Source: Ciona intestinalis (taxonomy: Eukaryota; Chordata; Ascidiacea; Phlebobranchia; Cionidae). Taken from it: a DNA stretch of 64,000 nt. Location of the stretch: assembly GCF_000224145.3 (NCBI RefSeq), contig NW_004190407.2, forward strand, positions 1 to 64,000. The letters run 5' to 3'. Positions within the stretch are counted from its first letter, which is position 1; each line of letters begins with the position of its first letter. Of the stretch, positions 43,701-55,700 are shown piece after piece. The notes under the pieces are model-generated. The model was not told where the DNA came from. It did no database searches and worked only from the letters and a program-made list of their open reading frames with translations. The position numbers and the translations under genes were made by a program.

Positions 43701-46700
43701 CTTGAACGCAGTACCATCTAGTTACAATGTAAGCGCCTTACTACTATTTCTACTTTTAAGCAATAATTAAAAAATATCCATTTTTATCACAACAAATTAA
43801 AGCTTTGTGGATGAGCACTCTATGGCAAGAATACCTTCTTTCAAGTTTAATTCTCTCAGATTCAATAATATCTTCGAGTTTTGGACGTATTTGTCGGCGG
43901 TAGCTATACTCAATAGAAAAAAAGGAATAAAAAAATAAAAAGTGCCATTAAAAAAAAAAATTGTCTAAAAAAAATTTGTAAAAAATGTCAATTTAAAACT
44001 TTTTTTTGTAAACTAATTGACAGCAAATCCAAAAAAAGAATATAAAGGCAGAATGCACAAAATATTGGTATATAGTAGGGTGGGGAAAGACAGGGCACCT
44101 TTAGCACATAATATCCAAATATCTTGATTGTGTTTTAAACAATTAAAAAACAGTCAATGGGAGTCGTGAGGATACGTTTTATAATTCTTTGAATGTTTTT
44201 GTTTACTACTAAATTGGACGATAAAATACAATGACAAGGTGTCCCATCTTCTCCCACCCTACTATATATAAAGAATGAGAAAAGAAAAATAGAGAAATAA
44301 TTAGGCAAAAACGTTTTAGAAATTGCGTTCTTTTTTTCATTCAAAAAAAAAAATTGAAAATAAAAAAAATGTTCACTTTTGTTTTTCTACCTTCTTTCTT
44401 TTTCACTCCATTTGAGCATTCTCTCCTTTCTCCTTTTTTCTCTTTCATTATCCTCAAGAGAAGTATTAGAGGAGATGTAGGAGGTGGTAGTATTTAGTCT
44501 ACATGCAATTAGTACCGCAGGGGTTAGAATAAAGCGCTTTTTGCTTATATTAAAAAAATGTTTTTTTTTTTTTGTTTTTTTTAAGTTTTATTTTATTTTT
44601 AAGTTTTTTTTGTAACAAAAATTGTTAAAAAATTTAAAAATACATTACTTTAATAAACAAAAACAAACTTATAGTTAAAAAAATTGCAATTTTAAAAAAT
44701 ATGATTAAAAAAACAATAAATATCACAAAAAAAAACATATATATACAAAAAAAAAACTCTTTTCCATTCAAAAAATCACTTAAAACATATACATATATAT
44801 GTATATATATATATATATAAATGTGTAAAAAAATCAAAAATTCTATTTTTTACCTTTTCTGTTCAAAAACAAAATAAAAACATACATTTATAAATATAAA
44901 AAAATAAAAAATTAAAAAAATTTATAAGTTTAATTTTAACATTTTCTGTTCAAAAATTCATTTAAAACACACGCACATAAATATATATATATGTACATAT
45001 TTATAAACAAAAATTAAAAGTCTAATTTTAACCTTTTTTGCTCCAACTTAACGGTCCTGCGCAGATCGGAATCAACAATTCCATTCGTTTGGTTATATCT
45101 GTAATTAGCCATGCAGAAATATTGTTAGCATACTGCTATGTTAATAAGCCACCATTGGTTAACATACATCATGCTTTATTTAAGCAGGGCTGAGTAGTTT
45201 TGATGTTTTTGGTGAATTTTTGAAATTTTGGTGGTTTTTGGTTAAGTATTTTTAAAATTTTAGTCTTTCGGTGCTTTTTTTTCTTGAAATTTTGATGTTT
45301 TTTGGGTTACTATATTTGAAATTTTGGTGTTTTTTGTTAACAATTATAGAAATTTTGGAATTTTTGGTAACTGTTTATGAATTTTTTCTTGTTAAGTGCA
45401 TAACTTCCACCAAAAAAAAACTAAAAAAAGTTCTAAAAAAAATCCAAAATTAAAAAAATCCACTAAAATTTCCAAAACATACACCCTTGCTATTTAAAAT
45501 TCTGTAAATTATTATTAGCCAAGCGACATTTATTCCTTTTTTTTTGGAATAAATTTTTGTTAGGTCATTGTTAAGTCACAATCGCTGAACATGACTTTGC
45601 ATTTTCAGCGTTAGTCAGCATTTTTTGTCACCTTCGACGAGATCTGGTTATTTCCTGGGTCGGGGGGTCTTGAGTGACAGTTAAAGTCGGGGTGATGCTT
45701 TAATTAACGAAACTTATATTGATTTTGTGAATTCAAAACATTATATTAGACATTAAAGGCTAAAATATTGTATTCAAAAAAAAAATAAAAAAAATTGTAA
45801 CATTTTGAAAACAAAAAAAAATCATAAAATAAAAAATTTGGAAAATATTTTCAAATTGAAAATTTTGAAAACTGGATAAAAGTTGTCAAATACAGAAAAG
45901 AGGGTTAAGATATATTTTAATTACAGTTACAGAGTGTTGCTTTAATCAATAAAACTTATATTAATTTAGAATTTGAAATATTGGAAGCAAAAAAATGGTA
46001 AGATTTAAAAAAAAAAATCGCAAAAAAAAAAAAAAAAAAAAAATTGAAAGCCGGATAAAAATTGGTAAATACAAAAAATATGGTTAATTAAGGCATCACT
46101 TTAGTTAGAGTAACAAATGGGGTGTTTCTTTAATTAATAAAATTTATGAGAATGTTTTAAAAATTTATATTGATTCTAGGAACATAGAAAATCAGACGAT
46201 CAAAATAATTACCTTAAAATTTTTTTTTTTTTTTTTTTTTTTACAATTTTTTTTACCTTTTTTGTGCCCACGGTTTTGGGCTACCCACGGGATCAGGGGC
46301 TTTCTTAGGGGTGGGTTCTGGGGTAGGGGGGTCATCTGGGACAGGGTCAGGGGTCGGAATGTTTGAGAGAGAATTTCGACGCCGACTTTTTCTGTCGACC
46401 GACATTTCGGATTTTTTTCTGTCTCTATTCCATCTGGAAAGTTAAATTAGAAATTACTAAAAATTAAACAAAAACTAGAAAATTAAACAGAATATTAGCA
46501 ACAAAAATTAAACTAATAGGAAATAATCAGAAATAAAATTCACAAATTAAGTTAAATCAATAATAAATACTCTATTTTTTTACGTTTAACAAAAAAAAAC
46601 ATATTAAAAAAAAAAGTTTAAAAAAGGAAAAAAGAAAATTAAAAAAAAAAAAAAAAATCATTAAAATGTTATTTTGCGTAATATGGGACGACTATTAAGT

Positions 46701-49700
46701 AAAAAACAATATCCTTACTTGATTCCAGCAGCAGTTGACGTGTCTCCGCCTTCTTCTTCACCATCCTCGTGCTTTAGTGCCAACTAGAGGATAAAAATAA
46801 AAAAATAAAATAAAAATTTGTTAAAAAAATAAAAACTTAATTTTTTTTTTCACAAGTGAGGATAAAAATAAAAAAATAAAATAAAAATTTGTTAAAAAAA
46901 TATTATTTTTTTCACAAGTGAGGATAAAGCAAGTTACATTCATTTATTCATTTCGTGATAAAAAATGAAAATGCATTAGACCCTAACAGTGAGTATAAAA
47001 TGTATAAATACACTATGTATTTTAAGGTGACGGAAAATGGAACACCTTTTTATTCCATTTTCTCATCCCATTTGTAGTAAACAAAGAAAAAAGAATTGAA
47101 TGAATGAATGTAACTTACGTTATCCTCGCGTGGCCAGAAAACGACAGTTGTTATCACACGGTTTAACACCTCGTGCCAGCTTTACGAGTTACCATGTATG
47201 TTACNNNNNNNNNNNNNNNNNNNNNNNNNNNNNNNNNNNNNNNNNNNNNNNNNNNNNNNNNNNNNNNNNNNNNNNNNNNNNNNNNNNNNNNNNNNNNNNN
47301 NNNNNNNNNNNNNNNNNNNNNNNNNNNNNNNNNNNNNNNNNNNNNNNNNNNNNNNNNNNNNNNNNNNNNNNNNNNNNNNNNNNNNNNNNNNNNNNNNNNN
47401 NNNNNNNNNNNNNNNNNNNNNNNNNNNNNNNNNNNNNNNNNNNNNNNNNNNNNNNNNNNNNNNNNNNNNNNNNNNNNNNNNNNNNNNNNNNNNNNNNNNN
47501 NNNNNNNNNNNNNNNNNNNNNNNNNNNNNNNNNNNNNNNNNCCTATGGGTTACAGGCAGGCGCGCTAACCACTATGCCACGGCGAATTATAAAACCGTTT
47601 CCTCACGACTCCCATAGACCGTTGTTAATTGTTTAAAACACGATCAGGATATTTGGATATTATGTGCTAAAGGTGTTCCATCTTACCCCACAGTACGGTA
47701 TGTATATTACCTCGTATATCTTGAACTGTTCGACCAAATCTAAATCATTTCCTTTTTTGTTCAAATGTCTCTGTTGAAAAAAAAAAAAATTTAAACAAAA
47801 ACAAAAAAAACCTAACGCACCCGTGAAAAAAAATATAGTAACAAAATAAGAATCAGAATAAAGTGTTACGAAAAAAGAAAAAAACAAAAAACCAACACAC
47901 AAAAAGAAAAACAAACACACAAAAAAACAAAAACCTAACGCACCCGTGAAAAAAATCAAGTGTAAGAAATATGTAACAAAAAAAACAACAAATTCCCCCC
48001 AAAAAACAACCCACAAACAGAAACAACATACAAAAACTACAACAAGCACACAAAAACAAACAAAAACCAAAGAACCTGCGAAATAGCTTCCATTTCTTGT
48101 TCTTCCAAAGCATCTGTGATGTCATAAAAGGTATCTTGGTCAGGAACATTACTCAGCGTTTTGTTTAAAAGTGTCATGGCATAAACGAGAAGTTCGGTGT
48201 CGATTCCATCTTTTTCACCAAGAACGTCCATTAAATTAGACCATAAATGGCCGCCTAAAAATTTAAAATTAGATTATAAATGAAGGCTAATAATTCGGTT
48301 AAAACGAATAAATGTAATTTAGTTTTGTAACATGTTATGTTATAACTCAACAGTGAGCATAAGGTGTATGAATACACCATGTATGTCTGGTGTATAAGAA
48401 GACACCCATGTTATAACTCAACAGTAAGCATGAGGTGTATGAATACACCATGTGTGTCTGGTGTATAAGAAGACACCCATGTTATAACTTAACAGTGAGC
48501 ATGAGGTGTATGAATACACCATGTATGTCTGGTGCATAAGAAGACACTCATGTTATAACTCAACAGCGAGCATGAGGTGAATGAATACACCATGTGTGTC
48601 TGGTGTATAAGAAGACACCCATGTTATAACTTGACAGTGAGCATGAGGTGCATAACTCGATAGTGAGCATGAGGTGTATAACTCGACAGTGAGCATGAGG
48701 TGTATGAATACACCATGTGTGTCTGGTGTATAAAAAGACACCCATGTTATAACTTGACAGTGAGCATGAGGTGTATAACTCGACAGTGACCATGAGGAGT
48801 ATAAATTTACCATGTATGTCTGGTGTATAAGAAGACACCCATTTTATAACTTGACAGTGAGCATGAGGTGTATAACTCGACAGTAAGCATGAGGACAATT
48901 AACTTACGTTTCCTAGCATCCACATATTGCACAGCTTTCATAAGAACATGAGCGTTGGACTCGGAATACTCAACAAACACAAGAAGCAATTTCAAACTTG
49001 TTTTCACCACTAGTCGAAACTAAAAAACAAAAAATAAAACAATTAAATGAATAAAATTTTAAATAAAATAACATTTTTAAGGTGTTTATGTGTTTTTTTA
49101 ATAGAATTTTTTTTGGAAAACGACAAAAATTATGATAATTTAATGTAACATATTTATTTTCGCATGGCGGAAAAAACGACAGTCGATATAACATGGGTGT
49201 TCTGTTTCATACACCTCGTGCCAGCTGTTACTTTGTGGGTGATTATTTGTTATTATGTTTGGCTGATAATTTGGACAACCCATTAATGACCACTGGGTTG
49301 GAGCAATTGCTGTTAAGTTTCTTGACCAAGGACACATACATGTCAACAATGGTAGCAGCTAAGAGCCTTGAAGCCGTCAAAAATAATAATAACAATAACT
49401 TTATTTGTCTCTCGAATACAAAGCGAAGATTTAGAAATATTCTAAACTAAAAGACAGGATATAGTGACAAAACAACAGTTGTTAAAACACGCTCACATTT
49501 AAAAACATATTTATTTTTAATTGGAGGAAAATAAGCGTGGTCGCTACACCAAGCAGACAACGAGCCATTTATGTTTAATTATTATTAAAATAAACTTCTA
49601 ACAGAAACAAAAGTGTGCGTTAAATTAATTGTGGGAAAAGTGTGCACAATTTTTCACAAAAAAATGACTTACTTTTGAAGCAATTAGTGAGTAAAGCCAT

Positions 49701-52700
49701 CGAACCGTATCTTTATGTTGAATAACTCCATCCATGCCATCAACATATAACATTATTTGGCCAAGAGCTGCAAAAAAAGATTGACTTTTATTTTATTCTA
49801 TGTAACTTGCTTTATCCTAATTGGCGGGGCAACAACAGTTGTTATAACATAGGTGTTTTGTTTCATACACCTCGTGCCAGCTTCGAGTTACCACGTATAT
49901 AACTTATATATCCTTGCGTGGCTAGAAAACGACAGTCGTTATAACATGGGTGTTTTGTTTCATACACCTCATGCCAGCTTACAAGTTACCACATATATAA
50001 CTTATATATCCTTGCGTGGCTAGAAAACGACAGTCGTTATAACATGCGTGTTTCGTTTCACACACCTCATGCCAGCTTACAAGTTACTATGTATGTTACT
50101 TTGTGGGTGATTGTTTCTCAATATATTAGGTGTAATTTACACCATTTTGGTATAAAAATATGATTGCAATTTCTAAAACATTAGAAACCAATTACCCATA
50201 ATATTACGCAAAGGGTAACTCATAAGCTGGCACGAGGTGTATGAACACCCGTGTTATATTGAATGTCGTTTTCCGGCAACACGAGGACAAAGTAAGTTAC
50301 ATTCATTCAATAACTAAATCATAAAATAGTCACCCACAATTTTAAAAAGACTCGAAAAACAGACACGAGGTGTATGAAACAGAACACCTGTATTATAACG
50401 ACTGTCTTTGCCCCATTATTTATTTAAGGATAAATAAGTTACATTAATTTATTCAAACTTTTACAAAAACTCTTCCAAAAAAAAAAATAATAAAAACTAA
50501 AAATGCAAATTTAGTTAAAACTACCTCGTAAAATGTAGTTCTGATAGTTTTGGTCAGCTTCTGCTCCAACTTTTATAAGACAAGTTAAACCATCCGCGTT
50601 TACGAACTGGTGAACCAGATCTTTATCATCCTAGAAAAAGGAAAAAATTAATATATTATCTGTTTAGCCCTGTAGCAGTTGGTTAGCACGTCAGCTTTTA
50701 ACACAGAGGTAGTCGGTTCAAGGCTCGTTGCTGCTACCATTATGGGCGTATGTGTGCTTGGGCAAGATATTAAAACAGCAATTTCTCAAACGCAGTATAG
50801 TCACTAATAGGTTGTTTAAAATATAAGCCATACAGAAAAAATAATCACCCACAAAGTAACATACTTGGTAACTTGTAAGTGGGCANNNNNNNNNNNNNNN
50901 NNNNNNNNNNNNNNNNNNNNNNNNNNNNNNNNNNNNNNNNNNNNNNNNNNNNNNNNNNNNNNNNNNNNNNNNNNNNNNNNNNNNNNNNNNNNNNNNNNNN
51001 NNNNNNNNNNCACCCACAAAGTAACATACTTGGTAACTTGTAAGTGGGCACGAGGTGTATGAAACAGAACACCCGTGTTATAACAGCTGTCGTTTTCCAG
51101 CCACGCGAGGATAAATAAGTGTCATTTATTCATTCAATAAAACCGTAATAGCAATTATACAATGACTATTTTGTATTTAAACACCATGTATGGTGTGTAA
51201 CAGGACACCCGTGGTATAGACCAACGTATTTCCAAAACTATAAAATTTACCCGTAAACAAAATTTGTACGGTCGCAAAAATCCGCGCGTTTTAAGAGCCT
51301 CTGTGACGTCACAGAGCACGCGCTGACCAAATATGGGCCCACGTGACTACAAAGATTTTCTCCCAAAAGCGGCGGCCGCAAAACACTCGTGTTAAAGGAT
51401 GTACGCAGATTTAAATGCAAATACATTATAGCAGTAAAGTAAGTTTCGAATGCATATAACAGCCCTGGTTTTTGACGTTATTCCTTAATTTTATTCTTAT
51501 GTTTTAAACAAAATTCATTTTAAAGTTTTTTCACGCAGAATTAAATACATTATAAATACAGCAAATACATTTTAGAAACTTGTTAATTTTAGAATGTAAA
51601 GTAAGTTTAGAATGCATATAACAGTCCAGGTTTTTGACGTTATTCCTTAATTTTATTCTTATGTTTTAAACAAAATTCATTTTAAAGTTTTTTCACGCAG
51701 AATTAAATACATTATAAATACAGCAAATACATTTTAGAAACTTGTTAATTTTAGAATGTAAAGTAAGTTTAGAATGCATATAACAGTCCAGGTTTTTGAC
51801 GTTATTCCTTAATTTTATTCTTATGTTTTAAACAAAACTTAGTAATTTTTAGTACTGTGACGTGAGATAGATACCGTTAGCACATAAATTCCTTATTTTC
51901 TGTTTTGATCAATTTACAACGCTTTTATGGTTTAATTAATAAGCACATTTTTTGAAGTATTACTGTTGCTGTAGATAGCAACGTAACACTTTGCAAATAC
52001 GTTATATAGTAGGGTGGGGGAAGACAGAACACCTTTAGCACATAATATCCAAATATCCTGATCGTGTTTTAAACAATTAACAGCAGTCTATGGGAACCGT
52101 AAGGATACGGTTTTATATTCTTTAGAAAGTTCTTTGTTTACTACCAAATGAGACGATAAAATAGAATAAAACGATGTCCCATCTTTTTCACTCTACTCTA
52201 TTTACTACTAAAATGTTGGTTTGAAATTTATTTTGAAGTTAGATTTTTGAGTCGTTATATACGCAGATTACCGATTGGCCTACTTAACTGTGGCCTTACA
52301 TACATTGCAGACATAGTTTGGTTTAGCAAAAGTTTAACTTGAATTACCCGTGACATAAACACGTCACGCATGAAGGGGCTATATCCTACATGCGGGCGGT
52401 CGAGCTGGCTTAAAAACCAGACACACATGGTTTATTCATGCACCTTATGCTCACTGTCAAGTTATAACATGGGTGTCTTTTTATACACCAGACACACATG
52501 GTGTATTCATACACCTTATGCTCACAGTCAAGTTATAACATGGGTGTCTTCTTATACACCAGACACAAATGGTGTATTCATACACCTTATGCTCACTGTC
52601 AAGTTATAACATGGGTGTCTTCTCATACACCAGACACACATGATGTATTCATACACCCCATGCTCACTGTATAGTCTCGCATGAGTGTATTTTATACAAA

Positions 52701-55700
52701 CACACATTTCGTAAGGTCTCCATTAAAGCGTACACGCGTGGTAATGTTTCTAAACGCGACCTAACTCAAAGGGGCTTTGTCCGTGTACATTTAAAACCCA
52801 AGCCCTCTTAAAATAGCGACGCATTCAACTGTACAAACACTTAAATCCATCAAAAGCGCGAATCTCTTATCTGAACGGCAGTAGTCAATGGCGCAATTAT
52901 TGTTTTTAAACCTTTTCCGCTTGGTCAGTTTTAAGAGGCAATTACACAACGGCGTTTTATGCGTTAAGGCCAAAAGAACAAACAAATAAATAGATGTGTG
53001 CGTCTACATACACTTTTGTTTCTATTAGAAAACTAACTTAATAATATTTAAACATAAATAAAAAAATGTATTCTCATGATTACCATTACTGACCGTTGTT
53101 AATTGTTTAAAACACGATCAGGATATTTGGATATTATAGTAGGATGGGGGAAGATGGGACACCTTTAGCACATAATATCTAAATATCCTGATCATGTTTT
53201 AAACAATTAACAGCGGTGTATGGGAGTCGTGAGGATACGGTTTTATAATTCTTCGAATGTTCTTTGTTTACTACCAAATGCGACGGGAAAATATAATAAA
53301 AATGTGTCTCATTTTCCCCTACCCTACTATATGTGCTAAAGGTGTCCCATCTCCCCCTACCCCTACACCCCTACTATATAACATTGTAACTGCACTGGAC
53401 AACGATGGGTGCAGGTGTAGCATTTACCCTACAACGTAGCTTGGTGTAAAATTACAAATAAAAAATATCTACACCCAGCGTTGTTAAGCGCAGGTCAGCG
53501 TAGATATTTCTTTGTTTGTTTATTTAGGCGGCGTTTACACTACAGCATAGCCCGCATCGGTGTAAAAAGAATGCATTTTAATTTTGAAGTGCCGTTTATA
53601 CTACAGTACACCGTTCGTATTGTAAACAACAGTACTTCAGTATAGAAGGGCGGGGGAAGATAGGGGAACTTTAAATTCTATTTTCTCGTCCAATTTGGTA
53701 GTAAACAAAGAACATTAAAAGAATTATAAAATCGTATTCTCACGACTCCCATAGACCGTTGTTAATTGTTTAAAACACGATCAGGATATTTGGATATTAT
53801 GTGCTAAAGGTGTCCCATCTTTCCCTACAGTACTATATTCAAAATAGCAGCATAATGTATTAGGCAATTATACCACATAACGTCTAGTAAGGTTTGATAT
53901 GCAAACTTTTAATTTGTTTACATTTAAATATTTAGCAAAGCTTTGGTCTGATATACATAGTATAGGTCTATAATTTAATTACTCATACAGCATGGTACTA
54001 TCTAGACCCTACTAAGGTAGTTAATACACATTTAATAATATAGTAGATTGGGTTAAAATGGGACACCTTTAGCACATACTATCCAAATATCCTGATCGTG
54101 TTTTAAACAATTAACAACAGTCTATGGGAGTCGTGAGGATACGGTTTTATAATTCTTTAAAAGTTCTTTATTTACTACCAAATGGGACGGAAAATAGAAT
54201 GAAAAGGTGTCCCATCTTTTTCCTCTAATGTATAGATTCTTTTCTTTAAGGGTAAGGTCTTCAGTGGTAGGGAGGGAGAAGATGGGACGACTTTTTGTTT
54301 TATTTTCTTGTCCCATTTGGTAGTAAACAAAACACATTCAATGCATTATAAAACCGTATCCTCACGACTCTGATAGGCGTTCTTAATTGCTAAAAACGCG
54401 ATCAGGATATTTGTATATTAAGTGCCAAATGTGTCCCATCTCCGGTGATCTCCCCCCACCTTACTATAAATACGGATTCTATCTTGTAAACGAGTTTTTA
54501 GGTAAAAGTGATAGCCATATATGTAGTTCATATGACTTAGGCAATGTCTGAGCCTTTTATCTGCCTCTGTGACGTCACAGACCCGCAGTGTGACGTTATC
54601 GCGTCACCGCTGGCAGTACTTATATTTAACACATGCATAACAGTTACATAATAACTTTAATGTCTTTGAACGCACTTGTCGTATTTATCGGCATAATTAC
54701 TCAATAAACTGCTTTAATCCGGTTTTTATAGCGTTAAACTGGTTTAAACTGCATTTAGCCGGTTTGTTCTGCTTGCCAAAGTAAACAGTTTACATTTTTT
54801 TATCTAAAATCGTTTAAAATATCTTAAAAATTTCGACCGGTGTAAAGTAACGCCGTCCTAAAGGTTATTTGGTTTCTGTTTGTCGTCATAATACCGACTG
54901 TGACGTCATAAGCTTAAAGGGCAACATACCAACAGTAATGTACTCAACAACGCTGGGTGTAGAATGTAGATATTTCGTTGCTTGTTCCTTTAAACGCCGC
55001 TTAAGAAAGCAAAAGATATATAGTAGGGGTGGTGGGGAAAGACGGGACACCTTTAGCACATATTATCCAAATATCCTGATCGTGTTTTAAACAATTAACA
55101 ACGGTCTATGGGAGTCGTGAGGATACGGTTTTATAATTCTTTGAATGCTTTTTGTTTACTACAAAATGGGACGAGTAAATAGAATGAAAAGGTGTCCCAT
55201 TTTCCCTACCTACTATATATTTGCGCTGAACAACGCTGGGTGTAGATATTTCTTTGTTTGTTCTTTTAAACGCATTTATACTACAAAAAATCGACTCCGA
55301 ATAAAAAGAATAAACAAATAAATAGTTCCAACCAAATTGCTTAATTTAGATATTTCTTAGTTTATTCATTAAAACACCATTTAAACGCGGACATATTTTT
55401 CTGTTTTTTTTAAGTGGTATTTTAACTAAAAAAGCTTTGTTTAAAAAAATATATATATTTTCACCAAACGTTATTCAACGAAGAGATTTTTTGTTTATTC
55501 ATTTAAAACACCATTTAAACGCGGACATACTTTTTCTGTTTTTTTTAAAGTGGTATTTTAACTAAAAAAACTTTTTTAAAAAAAACAACAAAATATTTTT
55601 ACCAAACGTTATTCAGCGAAGAGATTTTTTGTTTAATCTTCTAAAACACCATTTAAACGCGGACATATTTTTCTGTTTTTTTTAAGTGGTATTTTAACTA

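Larger units (their letters stand above)
47022..47697 (-). mobile_element. MITE-A interrupted by a SINE and a gap
   Basis: Left part 47022-47097, right part 47585-47697; between them lies a reverse SINE containing the 337-N gap. The right end is 14 bp from the donor of FHOD exon f. Confidence 0.8.

Noticed and set aside
47660-48231. Long minus-strand frames rich in Phe, Val and Cys
   Set aside because: They come from A/C-rich intron DNA read antisense between FHOD exons e and f; only the exon parts are real.
28872-50630. Operon linking FHOD, DNPEP and PLEKHA8
   Set aside because: Spacers of more than 1 kb, a poly(A) signal after FHOD, and no functional link.
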